64,000 nucleotides of DNA from Crossaster papposus (Eukaryota > Echinodermata > Asteroidea > Velatida > Solasteridae), in NCBI GenBank assembly GCA_037893245.1, contig JBAIAA010000352.1, positions 1,240,001 to 1,304,000 of the forward strand, in the 5' to 3' direction. Positions 44,501 to 53,800 of the stretch are shown one piece after another; the stretch's first letter is position 1; each line of letters opens with the position of its first letter. Position numbers and translations under genes: made by a program. Under the pieces are notes generated by a model. It made no database searches. It worked only from the letters and a program-made list of their open reading frames with translations, and was not told the origin of the DNA.

Positions 44501-47298
44501 CGTTAAGGGCTGTTTATTATCTCGGAGGTGATTTTTGTTCAACAAATAAATTTATGTGTTAAGGCAGTTTGGTTTCTCTGACACCTTTATTTTCAGATCT
44601 TATCAATTGAAAAGATTGTTTTGATCCCTAAATTTAATTTAATACAGGTTTTGTCATTCTCTTACCATAGCATTTGATGAAGCACCGCAATTGTAAATCT
44701 TCATTTCTTTTCAAAGACATTTTTTTATATAACTGAGAAAAAATTTCCCCAAATTGTAAAAGACCAATGCATTACACTACAGAGTTGTGCCATATATCAA
44801 ATGAAAGCTTATTTCCTGACCAACTGTAAAATTGAAAAAAACAAAAACATAGACTCAGTCACAAATAAGTCAACATTCACTTGATTGGATGAATTCTGAA
44901 TTGCAGCTCCCAAGGTTCTGCAGGCCATTCGCAGATGCGCCAACCTAAGACGTCTTATTTACGTCTCGTGCCACCCGCAGAATGCCATCAACAACTTCAT
45001 AGAGTGAGTCGGAATATACATGTACATTAAATTGGTTTACGGAAGTTTAATTCAGGATTAATTGCTAAATGTGAAAAAAAGTACAACGGTGCACTGCATT
45101 ACGCATAGACATCACTTCAACCATTTTGATAACATTTCTTCAAACAAAACCCCAAATTGAAACAAACACCCGTTTCTCGTAGTTGATCAACTTTTTAACC
45201 GAAATGAACAATTAATCTTTATGTTACCATCCACGACAAAAGGGATGTCGCCAGAGCTTATTTTTGAGAAAAGGACCATTAAAATAATTATGTGAACAAC
45301 TGTAAAAAACTAAAACAATTCGTATTCAGTGTTACTTGTTGTAGCAAACCATAAATTTCAACTATGTCTTTGTACTACATCATTTCTCTAAATATCTCAA
45401 TCGTCAAGATGCCTACTTTACAGCCCTTTCGTCGTGGACGGTCACATGTAAACGAAGTGTGACATCATCAGGACATAGGATTATTCTATTTTAAGATACG
45501 CGAAATAAATATAACCAATATTAGGGCTTCTTAATTTTTTTATGCGTCTGAGGTAGATCGGTCAGTCGAATAAAAATAGGAAAACAAATAACAATTTCAA
45601 TTGCACCTGTATAGACGATGTGCCCTCTGACGTCACATGTTTACATCTGTATTCAAATGTGCCCGGCAGTGATGCGCACACATCGTGTTTTACATAAAAT
45701 TTGCTTAAAGAGTGACGTCGCAGGTCAGATCGCCTTTGAATTATATGACCTCTGATGTCATCTCTTAACCAAATTTATGTAAAACATGATGCTTGTGCAC
45801 ATTTGAATACAGATGTAAACAGATAGAGGGCACATCGTCTATAGATTACTAAATTAAATAATGCCATGTGCGTACTGTCTATAGTGAGTTTATCATTGAA
45901 TATAACAAAAATGAAGCCATCTTATGCAAGATATAGTTGACTAACATTATCTACACCATGCAGCTCACCACGTTATACCAGTAAAAATAAATCGCATCAA
46001 AATTTGATGTTAACCAGTTCGTGCTGGAGGACGTATAGACACGCAAAGTGCAAGGCCGAAATGCGTAGATGTGCTATCGGCCTGAACCCGCCTCGGATCA
46101 AGTTTTGTTAAAAATAATACCGCCACGAACTGGTTAAGGTTTTTTTCCCCCTTGGCTTAGTCGTAAATGAGAATCAATGAGATAAAAAGGTAATACCCTT
46201 ACTAAAAGTTCAGAAACAGTGTCTGTTAGCGCATTTGGTTTTCACCACAAAATCACATTATGGATACATAGAGATAGTGTGTTGCTTTTTATATAACTGC
46301 ATTAAATAAATATTCAGTAAAAATGCACAAATGGCGAGTCTATTATGGTTATTAAAAGTTTATTTTGAAACATTAAAATTTCAACAAAATAACCAAAAAT
46401 TTAAACCTTAATCCCCAAAATACTCGAAACCCTGTACATACAAATCTAAAAACTTCACGATTTAAATGTCAGTCATGTCGGCACACGCATATTTTGTTTA
46501 TTTTACTTTAAAGTCCCAATGTCAGATGTCATGACCTCACTTTGTAAAAACCAAAAGAAGAGAACTTTCGGAATTAACTTGGGCAAAGTCAATAGGAAAG
46601 TATTTGAACCCAGAACCAGGATTCTGTGAAACCGAGTTGTATTTATAGCAAGTCGATCCTCGTGGCCTCGTGGTCAGGAACATTGAATTCGCCATCTGTG
46701 GGTAAAGCTGCAGGTTGTGGGTTCGAGCCCAACTTTTGGGCTACGATGCGTGTGCCCTTGGGCAAGGCACTTTGTCACTCATTGCTTCTCTCCACCCAGG
46801 AGTGAAATGGGTACCTGTGAGGGCAGAGATGGTCGTTATTAGCTGCTTTGCGCCAAAATGGCAGCATCGAGCTGTACACTCCCCAGGGAGCTGAGAAAGT
46901 ATTTGTAATGTTTCGTTGGCCCAATGACCGGGTAATATTTATACATTGCCTTCTATCCTTAGGCAATTTGGCGCTGTATAAATCCAGTTATTATGCACAC
47001 ATAACAGTAATTGTATTTCAGTAATTGTATTGTTATGTTTAGTGGTTATTACGAAGATAATTTCCTGTTATTTTGGTTCTTCCCCAGTCTCTGCCGACCG
47101 ATTTCCAATCGCATCAAGGGCATTCCGTTCCGGCCGACCAAGGCAGTGGCCGTGGACCTGTTCCCCCACACCAAACACTGCGAGCTGGTCATCCTGTTTG
47201 AGAGAGCAGACCGTGTTGATTCCTACTACGAGCTGCCCGAGGGCGTCAAGAGTTCCAGCAATACCGACGGCGAAATTTCAGCATCAGTCACACGTTGA
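24839..47298 (+). CDS. TRMT2A: tRNA (uracil-5-)-methyltransferase homologue A, 5' end missing
   Basis: SAM-dependent enzyme making m5U in tRNA, with an N-terminal RRM. Fifteen coding exons fit one another in phase: 24839-24927, 27210-27285, 28814-28941, 30049-30198, 30848-30896, 31369-31432, 31873-31908, 33177-33397, 34884-34987, 39446-39537, 41623-41744, 43011-43086, 44179-44298, 44907-45003 and 47088-47298, giving 544 residues. All introns are GT-AG. The first two exons encode the RRM end ([16 protein letters not shown]). Exon 3 is a charged linker with a basic, NLS-like KRRREE. Exon 11 has SAM motif I ([12 protein letters not shown]), exon 13 DPPRPG, exon 14 YVSCHP with the catalytic Cys, and exon 15 LFERAD with the general-base Glu. 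Vertebrate proteins are about 80 residues longer; the missing part is the N-terminus, so upstream exon(s) were not found. Confidence 0.95.
24990..25592. mobile_element. Foldback/MITE in TRMT2A intron
   Basis: TTTGCCAAAAACGACAGTAG at the left and CTGTCCGCCTTTGGCAAA at the right are imperfect inverted repeats, with ATTGTGCACGTCGCGTAA paired to TTACGCGACATGCGTGCACAAT inside. A nested GATCAACTTTGCTGGC segment recurs at about 26477. No protein is encoded. Confidence 0.65.
25714..26136. mobile_element. MITE with TGTGACCCGCTCC ends, copy 1
   Basis: The left TGTGACCCGCTCCAGGAAAA and right TTTTCCTGGAGCGGGTCACA are perfect inverted repeats continuing into GGTGACA. The interior is AT-rich and non-coding. 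Confidence 0.8.
26863..27160 (+). mobile_element. Small Helitron-like repeat
   Basis: Starts at TACCTCCTCCAAGGAGGTAA and ends CTTTTTTCTAG followed by T, consistent with the CTAG|T Helitron 3' end. Repeats with this start and end are widespread in marine invertebrates. Assignment rests on termini only, because no empty site is visible. Confidence 0.5.
27546..27911. mobile_element. TTAA-flanked MITE, family B, copy 1 (inverted)
   Basis: The termini AGGTAGAGTACACCATT and AATGGTGTACCCTACCT match the AGGTAGGATACACCA family, in the opposite orientation to 32631-33013. The interior holds the TTGCGATCGCCGGACGGCGAT palindromic core. Confidence 0.75.
28278..28721. mobile_element. MITE with TGTGACCCGCTCC ends, copy 2
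   Basis: TGTGACCCGCTCCATCGAAA pairs with a right end CGGTGGAGCGGGTCACA. The first stretch also pairs with ATTCCTGAT inside. The interior differs from copy 1. A 115-residue open frame here is accidental. Confidence 0.75.
29527..29955 (-). mobile_element. LINE 3' fragment (CR1/L2-like)
   Basis: The minus-strand frame (29657-29911) encodes a LINE tail with [28 protein letters not shown] and [10 protein letters not shown], the same region as the end of the element at 941-1939. The 3' end is an (ATT)n tail, seen as AAT repeats at 29527-29553. It is strongly 5'-truncated. Confidence 0.75.
31014..31125. mobile_element. TTAA MITE family B, truncated copy
   Basis: Only the left end (AGGATACACCATTTGTAATT and following bases) of the family is present, and it runs directly into a 5'-truncated family A copy, suggesting one element disrupted the other. 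Confidence 0.55.
31126..31331. mobile_element. TTAA-flanked MITE, family A, left end lost
   Basis: Family A interior (ATTTCCGGCATTGCTTGCTG, ATACGTCATCTGGCG) with the right end GGCGCAAACTGG|TTAA. It lies 37 bp upstream of TRMT2A exon 6. Confidence 0.65.
31991..32349. repeat. Tandem repeat, 85-89 bp unit, four copies
   Basis: Units begin GTGGGTGTGGCCTATTAGTA at 31991, 32076, 32162 and 32251. They share ACCAATCAGAATGTAGCACA. The array lies in TRMT2A intron 7. Confidence 0.85.
32524..32547. repeat. Poly-A tract
   Basis: More than 20 consecutive A bases within TRMT2A intron 7, not associated with a recognisable retroposon. Confidence 0.7.
32631..33013. mobile_element. TTAA-flanked MITE, family B, full copy
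   Basis: TTAA|AGGTAGGATACACCATT to AATGGTGTATACTACCT|TTAA, 383 bp. Internal palindrome around GCGATCGCCGTCCGGCGATC. It has no coding capacity. Confidence 0.85.
33438..33675. mobile_element. TTAA-flanked MITE, family A, full form
   Basis: CCAGTTCGCGCTGGGATTAT to CGGCGCAAAAGGG|TTAA, about 40 bp downstream of TRMT2A exon 8 and immediately before the 16-bp minisatellite. Confidence 0.7.
33752..34803. repeat. 16-bp minisatellite, about 65 copies
   Basis: The unit is TCGGAACATAGGGGTG. The first 500 bp is almost perfectly homogeneous; variants (CATTGGGG, GATACATAGG, TCTGAAC, TTGGAAC, a GAGAG interruption near 34624 and a scrambled unit near 34555) gather towards the right end. Since 16 is not a multiple of three, all three minus-strand frames stay open for about 350-460 codons; these are not genes. 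It lies in TRMT2A intron 8, about 80 bp before exon 9. Confidence 0.97.
35560..35742 (+). pseudogene. Harbinger transposase N-terminal fragment
   Basis: The frame contains [20 protein letters not shown] and [17 protein letters not shown], matching the conserved start of PIF/Harbinger transposases (FRDR.NPL...DDE...RYRFSR..I..I). It ends at a stop after about 60 codons, with none of the catalytic region following in any frame. Confidence 0.7.
36417..36838. mobile_element. MITE with TTGGTTGCAAAACGTCCTAA ends
   Basis: TTGGTTGCAAAACGTCCTAATC and its near complement GATTAGGACGTCTTGCAACCAA bound about 420 bp. A second palindrome lies inside (ATGCGCGTGTGACGT...ACGTCACACGCGCAT). Nested in the Harbinger-type element. 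Confidence 0.75.
36971..37233. mobile_element. TTAA-flanked MITE, family A, full form
   Basis: TTAA|CCAGTTCGCGCCGGATGACA to CCCGGCGCGAACTGG; the right TTAA is lost. 263 bp. Confidence 0.78.
37241..37438. mobile_element. Foldback element
   Basis: CTATGGAGCGTCAAAAGCTAG pairs with the TTTTGACGCTCCATAGG end, with a second stem TTTTCAGAAACTGCG / CGCAATTTCTGAAAA. About 198 bp, abutting the family A MITE. Confidence 0.7.
37690..37964 (-). other. Acidic open frame within the Harbinger-type element
   Basis: The frame reads [19 protein letters not shown], then [14 protein letters not shown] and ending TSGN. A good 3' splice site (TTTATTGCAG) precedes FFQIED. It could be the last exon of the second (Myb/SANT-like) Harbinger protein, but no domain is recognisable. 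Function unknown. Confidence 0.35.
39215..39299. repeat. Short foldback
   Basis: GGCCGTAATACTGGACT pairs with AGTCCAGTATTACGGCC across about 25 bp, bounded by TAGCCC and GGGGCTA. Confidence 0.7.
39543..39868. mobile_element. MITE with TGCTGCGTTCCAATCGC ends, beside a splice donor
   Basis: TGCTGCGTTCCAATCGCGTC and its complement GACGCGATTGGAACGCAGCA bound 326 bp; the arms continue through TTTATCGTGTTCAC. The left end begins six bases into TRMT2A intron 10 (donor GTAAA then TGCTGC). Confidence 0.85.
39885..40078. repeat. Degenerate GACTCGAGTCA repeat
   Basis: A series of ACTCGAGTCA and TGACTCGACTC motifs with irregular spacing over about 190 bp. Many resemble the AP-1-like TGACTC half-palindrome. 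No coding content. Confidence 0.65.
40266..40499. mobile_element. TTAA-flanked MITE, family A, full form
   Basis: TTAA|CCAGTTAGTGCCGGGATT to CCGGCGCGAACTGG|TTAA, with both target copies intact. Confidence 0.85.
40722..40958. mobile_element. MITE of the CACTTGGGGAGACAA family, copy 1
   Basis: Shares more than 200 bp with 48287-48520 (GGGAGACAATCCCATAG, CTCCAAGATCTTCGAGA, TCTAGAGCAAAAATAACTCC). The ends are degraded here; copy 2 has clear inverted termini. Confidence 0.7.
40962..41208 (-). mobile_element. tRNA-derived SINE, inverted partner
   Basis: On the minus strand: a tRNA-like head with B-box GGTTTCGAACCC, then CCCTTGGGCAAGACACTT, CTCCACCCAGGAG, and the tail GCACTTTGAGAT. Head to head with the SINE at 41209. 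Confidence 0.65.
41209..41571 (+). mobile_element. tRNA-derived SINE, copy 1
   Basis: The head has an A-box-like GTGGCCAAGTGG and B-box GGTTTGAGTCCC. The body has GAGCAAGGCACTTAACT and CTCTCCACCCAGG. The tail GAAAAGCGCTATATAAATCC ends in ATT repeats and matches the 3' end of the LINE at 941-1939, as in SINE/LINE partnerships. It lies directly upstream of TRMT2A exon 11. Confidence 0.8.
42093..42478. mobile_element. TTAA-flanked MITE, family B
   Basis: TTAA|AGGTAGGATACACCATCG to AATGGTGTATCCT, with the right TTAA altered. The core palindrome is decayed. Confidence 0.75.
42537..42759. mobile_element. TTAA-flanked MITE, family A, full form
   Basis: TTAA|CCAGTTCGCGCCGGGATT to CCGGCGCGAACTGG|TTAA, 223 bp. 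Confidence 0.85.
43545..43612 (-). repeat. tRNA-like relic
   Basis: On the minus strand, AGTTGGTAGAGCACTGGAAC resembles an A-box arm and GGTTCAAGCCC a B-box, but the putative acceptor ends do not pair. Probably a SINE head, not a functional tRNA gene. Confidence 0.4.
43681..43871. mobile_element. TTAA-flanked MITE, family A, decayed
   Basis: TTA|CCAGTTTGCACCG, then family A interior (CCTGAACCCGACTCGGATC, AACAATCCCACGCCT), ending near TTATTATGG|TTAA. Confidence 0.6.
45610..45843. mobile_element. MITE with ATAGACGATGTGCCCTCT ends
   Basis: ATAGACGATGTGCCCTCTGA pairs with the AGAGGGCACATCGTCTAT end. The second stem is TGTTTACATCTGTATTCAAATG and its complement. It lies in TRMT2A intron 14. Confidence 0.8.
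46014..46133. mobile_element. TTAA-flanked MITE, family A, internal deletion
   Basis: TTAA|CCAGTTCGTGCTGG to CGCCACGAACTGG|TTAA, 120 bp, with about half the interior missing. Confidence 0.78.
46652..46997 (+). mobile_element. tRNA-derived SINE, copy 2
   Basis: B-box GGGTTCGAGCCC near 46720, then CCCTTGGGCAAGGCACTTTG, CTCTCCACCCAGGAGTG and the tail TTGGCGCTGTATAAATCC followed by AGTTATTATG. Same family as 41209-41571. Confidence 0.78.
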
Positions 47299-47806
47299 TT
47301 CCCCTCCCCCCCTCCCCCCCTCCCCAACACAAATTAATACTGTTATAAAGCTTTTTGTCAAATCTAGTATTTGCCTTTGTATCTTGGCAATAACAGGAAA
47401 AGATCCCCTAAAAACTAGATCTAACTTGTAGTTAATTTAGAGTGTCCCCACAATGGCAATCTGCTGTATGGTGACCTAATGTTCCCTTATTGCAAGTAAG
47501 TTACCCAAAATAGTTGAAAAAGTTAATAACCAACCGAGAGTCATGAAAGACAAAGGCGATGAAGCACAAGTCTGAATACTGCATTTTTCCTGAACAGTCT
47601 TCTGTCTTGAAACAGATGCTCAGGTCCGGAAGTGTCTCCATAATGAGGCCAGTTCAAAGTTTCAACTTCGCTTGTGCACAATCACTCGGGTCATTCGCAG
47701 TGATCGAACACACAAGGAGGTTAAAATGACCCTCTTGTGGTAATTACAATAAGAATGTCAACGATTTTGATCCCGAATAACCTTTGACCTAGACTACAGC
47801 CGAGCG
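47299..47806. other. Convergent intergenic region
   Basis: About 510 bp between the TRMT2A stop and the DCTPP1 stop. It starts with a C-rich tract (CCCCTCCCCCCCTCC near 47303). It must hold both 3' UTRs, possibly overlapping; I see no clear AATAAA on either strand close to the stops. Confidence 0.6.
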
Positions 47807-50800
47807 TCAGTCGTACTCGGAGTATTTCTTGCTGGAGCCGTACACCTTCTGCGCTGGGTACTTCTTGGCATTGATACCCACTTTCTCCAAGGCGGCGCGG
47901 GGCAAGTCCACGTGGCATTTCTCGGCGAGTCGGATCAGGTACATGAGAACGTCGCTCAACTCCTGACCGAGGTGCTTCTTGTCCTTCTCCGACCAACCTG
48001 AAGGGAATTGTGAACATTTGGCAAGGTCCTAAACTTTTTTCCTCCCAGTCTGCCTCCACTTACCCAGCATATGGGTAACACTTACCGGTGCGGTAAATAA
48101 ACTAGAAGTTGAAGACGAGTGGGGTGCTCTGTCTCAACAATTGATTTTCCTGGTCTAGCGCTTTGAAGAGAAGATATATTCTCTCGTTGTATGGCTGATA
48201 CTGACAATAGGCCTCTACTTACTTACTACTTAAACCTTTTTTTAGAAGGCCACAAAGACATGTCAATAGTTATTATACCTCCAAATAGGCACTTGGGGAG
48301 ACAATCCCATAGAGATGTACACAAACCTAAAACAGTCCTAACTTGTTAACCCTAACCCTTTTCTCTAAGATCTTCGAGACTTATGCTATTTAGACCAAAA
48401 TCTGTCATTCTAGAGCAAAAATAACTCCCAAATATTGTTTTTTAGGATAGCTAGACACTGAAATGTCTCCTTATTACCTAAAAACTTACGCCAATTTGTC
48501 TCCCCAAGTGCCTATTTGGAAGAATTAAGTAGAGCCTAAAAAAAAAGAAGAAAAAAGCAAAGGTAGTTACCTTCTAATCCCTCTTTGCACTCTCCTCGCC
48601 ACTGACTGCAGAATAGAGGAAGAACAAGTAGAACAATTGTCATTTTCTTTGAAACTCGCAATCGATTTTGAAACTATTTTTTTACGTATGGCTAACCTGT
48701 AGGTGCCGATTACTCTAAACAAGGTTTTAAGGGACATGCCTCAGTGGGTCACAAATACGTATTATTATTAGAGCTCCCCCAACAGGGATTTGGGGGAAGA
48801 CCACTTGGAAATAGCTCCCTCCGAATGTATTTTTTAGGGAATAAATTGTTTTACTATATTTCCCATCTTTTTCATTACACAATTTCTGGAAATCCCGAAT
48901 ATGTCACTCCATTGAAATTTTACTTACAAAAGCTCAGAGACTTCGCCAACTTCTCCCATCTGTACGGGGAAAGAAAAGTTAAACATTTCTTGGCAAAGAC
49001 AAAACAGTATTGACTGTACATGTGCATACACCAACCAAAAAAATACAACTTTATTGGAGAACAGACTTATTAAAGTTTATGTGTACATGCTGTTGTATCA
49101 ACCTCTGCTCTCCAATCTTCAAGATTATTTTAAGAGCCACTTTAACGTAACCAGGCTTTTTTATGACTACCCTATTTGTTTAGGTTGTACTTAAAGGTAG
49201 AATACACCATTGGTACTTGCTTGAATTATCAGGAATGGGTGGATTTTGGAAGTTGTATTTTATAGTAAATATTGTTTTACAATCATGAATGCCTTGGAAA
49301 AAAGCAGGAAAAATGTCATTCGTTTCCATCTGGCGTCAAGTAGTTGTTCTTGTTGACAATCAAGATTTTTTTTTTTGAAAATTTAATTTTTCGAAACAAT
49401 TACAGGATATCTAGAGCAATTATTTTGCTTTCAAATAAGTAAGATATTTCTTAACAATTCGGCAGTAACATGTTGTCGATATCTGCAAATGGTGTATCCT
49501 ACCTTTAAATTAATTAATAAAAGGGTATGCATTTTATTGGAATTCACCAGAAATGGAAATAAACGCCAAACTACTTTCAGATTAAATCAAATGAATTCTT
49601 TGAGGTTTCTGTATATACCGGTATGTATTTGTTTCCATCTTTGAATCTGTTATTCTAATTCACAAACAATTTGTTAGTTTTATAGTTGGCTAAATAACTT
49701 GCTATTCATAATCGCTTTTAGAGGATGAGTACGTTATGTAATACATTACAATTATAAAGTCACTGATGTATAGTGTAATGGAGACAAGAAGAAAAAAAGC
49801 AACTGGGAGACAAGAAGAAAAAAAGCAACTGGGCACCAAATTTATAGAATGCAGGCTTTACCCAGATTAAAAAGTAGGACCTTTGAGGGTTTTACCCAGT
49901 TCGCGCCGAGATGCGATCCGAGGCGGGTTCAGGCCGATGGTGCCGGGAAGCACACCCACGCATTTCCATGCCTTGCTCGCTGCCGACAGCCATTTCCAGC
50001 CTTGCTCGTGCCGTGTTTATGCGTCATCCGTTTTGAATCTCGGGAAAGTTTTGCGAGTATATACGTCCTCCGGCGCGAACTGGTTAAGGTGTAGTTTTTG
50101 TTAATACTCCCCATGTCCACAGCAGCATAAGTCTCATTCAGCATATTCTGCACTCACTTATCCTTTGTTTACATATAAGATCTTGGAAGTACGTACAGTC
50201 GCAGAACTCGAGCCCAAAGCCCTTCATCATGTGATTCACATACGACAGTGTGCAACGTTGTTGGGACATACTCAATAAGATTTTTTTGGGAGTTGTGGGA
50301 CATAAAAAAAGGAGAAACATGGCTTAACCCTAACGCTCCTCAATCCTCCAAAATTCTCATTGCAGTTTGAGGATTTTTGAGAATTGAGGCTGTATGGGGT
50401 TTTACAAAAATGAGGATTTTTGAGGATTGAGGCACAATGTTGTTTCAAGTGTGAAGGATTTTTGAGGATTGAGGCTGAATGAGGATTTCGAAAAAATGAG
50501 GATTTTGGAGAAATGAGGCTGAATGGGGTTTTCAAAAAATCATAATGAGGATTTGAGGATTGACTTTTTTCAATCCCCAGAATCCTCATTGCAGTTTTGG
50601 AGGATTAAAAAAATTGAGGATTTTGGAGAATTGAGGCACATGATGTTGTTTTAAGTGTAGAGGATTTTTGAGGATAGAGGCTAGATGGGGTTTTGAAAAA
50701 AAAAAAGGTTTTAAAAAAAAGAGAGGATTTTTGAGGATTGAGGATGGTTGCTAGCAAAAAGGGCCTAGGGGGTTAGGGTTAATATGAGATTTGAGCGAGT

Positions 50801-53800
50801 CTTACCATAGCAAGCAGGAGGTTTCTAGGTTGATGGAATTGGTCCCAATCTCTCTGCTTGGCAAACTCAGCTTGAACAGCTCTCCTACATACACGCAATA
50901 AAGGAATCAAATCACAATTTGTTACACAACTGATGCTGCCAACTGTCGAGACTCAATCCCGTACGCGAGAGTCTTAAAACCTTAAAGGTAGGATACACCA
51001 TTGGTAATTGCTTGAATTATCATGAATGGGTGGATTTTGGGGGTTGTATTTTATAGTAAATATCGTTTAACTGACCTGTCCGAAGTTTTACATTCACGAA
51101 TGCCGAGAAAAGCACGAAAAACAGCGTTTGTTTTCAACCGGCGTTGAGAAGTTATTCTTATGTTATTTCTTATGTTATTTGCGATCGCCGTCCGGAGTTT
51201 TTCTTTATAAGATGTTATTTTTCAGGATAATTACAGGATATCTAGCGCAATTATTTTGCTGGGTGCCTAGAATCATTATTTACTTCTAGATGAGTAAGAT
51301 ATTTCTTAATAATTCGGTTGTAAATATTTTTGATATCTGCAAATGGTGTATCCTACCTTTAAGGTAGTTTACACCAATACACCATTGGCTCTGCATTCTA
51401 TAATTGCTCCAAAAGGGGTATTAAACTTTTGAGTTGGGGAGGGGTTCAGAGATTTGCTTTAAAAAAAAAGGTTTCCCCTTAAAGAAATAAGCTAATACTA
51501 AGCTTACTAACAGTTAGCTTAACTTAACTGCATTCTATAGTTAAGCCCCCCTTTTGAATGGATCAGATACGTACAGTTCTTCCATGGACGGCCCGTCGCT
51601 AAACCGGAATTCCTTCTCGTTATTTTCCCCAGACGATGCAACGCAGTCCTCCCCGTTCTCCCCGTCCATGTCCAAAGATCGCACCTCCGTTATGTTCAAC
51701 AGTTGGTCCGGGCCTAGTTGGTCCGGGCCGAGTTCGCTCTTTGCGATTGCACTTGCTTGCTGTAGTTGCTGGTCACGGTCGGATGCGTCGTCCGTCTGGG
51801 AGTTAGTGTCGACTGACGAAATTGAGAGACGTCTATTGATGGTGGATGACGGCGCATGACTGGGATGGTAAAAGTAAGGTAAAATATTAAGACAAATTTA
51901 CCCAAGTGAGCAAAACATTACATTAACACAGGAATACAGAATAATTTGTTTAAGGTCGTATCTCGGTCATGCCAGGCCTATAGCTTAGTTAAATGATTAT
52001 AAAAATTCAAACATTAATCACTGCACGAGCGCAGATGTACGTCTTTTCTTGATTGACACAAAAAGTGGCTTTGAAATCTTTTTAAAAAATATTGTGAATG
52101 TCTGACAACTTTTGTTATTGTTATGTTATGTTAACCAGTTTGCGCCGGGATTATTTTGACATTGACCGGACCCAAACATATACATGTCCTTCGACGCAAA
52201 CTGGTGAGAGTGTAACGGGTCAAACGTCACTAAGGTTGCGAATGCACAGACTAGAGTTAAGAGATAATAAGTTAAAGACTATTTCTAACGATAAACTGAC
52301 CTTTTAATATCAGACATTCACGGAAGTTGAGCCAGCGTGACTGGCAGCCATATTGCAAAGTCTCCCAGCATGCTTTGCGGTTACATCATTTACATATTAT
52401 AATTAGGTAAGCATAGTTGGGAGAACATACATGTACATATAGTATTGGTATTAGCGGCCGCTACACTCCCCCCTCTTAGACTATGTCTACAAAAGCAGAA
52501 GAGGGAGAAACAAAAGTGCCAAACAATATTTCTCACAAAGTTTTTTCTCGTCATCTCTGAAAAAAAACAAGACGCTTGTCTTTCTGGTAGTATAACAAAT
52601 ACAAATACAAATTAACTGTTCATGGCTATCTGCTCAAACAATGAATAAGGTGTACTTTTAAAATAACAACTTGATCCAAGTATCTGGGATCGTATGACAC
52701 CATGCACTTCAGAAAATACCTACAGATGGTCAAAAAACATGTTTTTTGCTACAAATAGACCAGATAATAGGAGAGACTGTTCTAGGCTTGTTAACAATCA
52801 AATCAGCCAAAATCACACAATTTGTCAATGTGGGAGAATTAAAGTTTTTTTTTTTCAACAATAACACCAGTAACATGTTAAAAAGTTTAAACACTTGGTA
52901 AAGTTCTTTTGCCTTTGTATCCTCAATCAAAAACACAACTAATTTTCAGCACAGCTAGAAAAACAAAAATGCAACAATGCTATGACAGTATAAATGTCAA
53001 AGGTTCCTTCATGGAGAGGAGTTTGGTTTTGGAACTGGCTTGATCTGCCCGACATGAACGATCAGTTCCTTGTGAGGAGTATGAATGTGAGCAATCTTAA
53101 GATTGACTGGAGTGGTGCGTTCCATCACCACAAACGGTCCTTGCCAACGTGGTGCTAACTTGGCACTGAAGGACTTGCTCGCCTTGGACTGGGGGTGGGT
53201 TTGCACCATGACATGATCTCCTGTTTTCACCGTGGGTTCAGAGCGAGCCTTGTCGTAGTGCTGCTTGCGTTTGCGACGAGCCTGTTCGGCGTGTACAACG
53301 ACTTGCTCATGGACATCCACAGCATCAGGTGGTGGCGGGTTACCAAGACGAGATGTGTCCCACTTGTTGGTGAGCGGAGTTTTCATGCTGCGTCCTAACA
53401 TGAGTACCGCTGGTTCCACTCCTGTTGTCTCATGTGTGGCAGAGTTCAATGCGAACGCGAATTCCGAGACATGCGTATCCCATGTGCGATGGTCGGTACT
53501 GGTGTACGCCTGCAACATCGCTTTTATGTTCCTATTCACTCGTTCCACCCAGTTAGATTGAGGGTGATACGGCGATATGAACAGTTGCTCGACACCCCAA
53601 TCAGAACAGACAGAGGCAAGGGCGCGACTCGTGAATTGGGGGCCGTTATCGGAGAGGAGCGACCGTGGGGCGCCATAGCGACTGAAGAGTTGGCGAACTA
53701 TGGTGCACGCAACTGTTTTTCCGGTGGCATTTTTCAGAGGAAAGATTTCTGTCCATTTAGAGAAATGATCCACTGCGACTAGGAGATACTCATGACCTCC

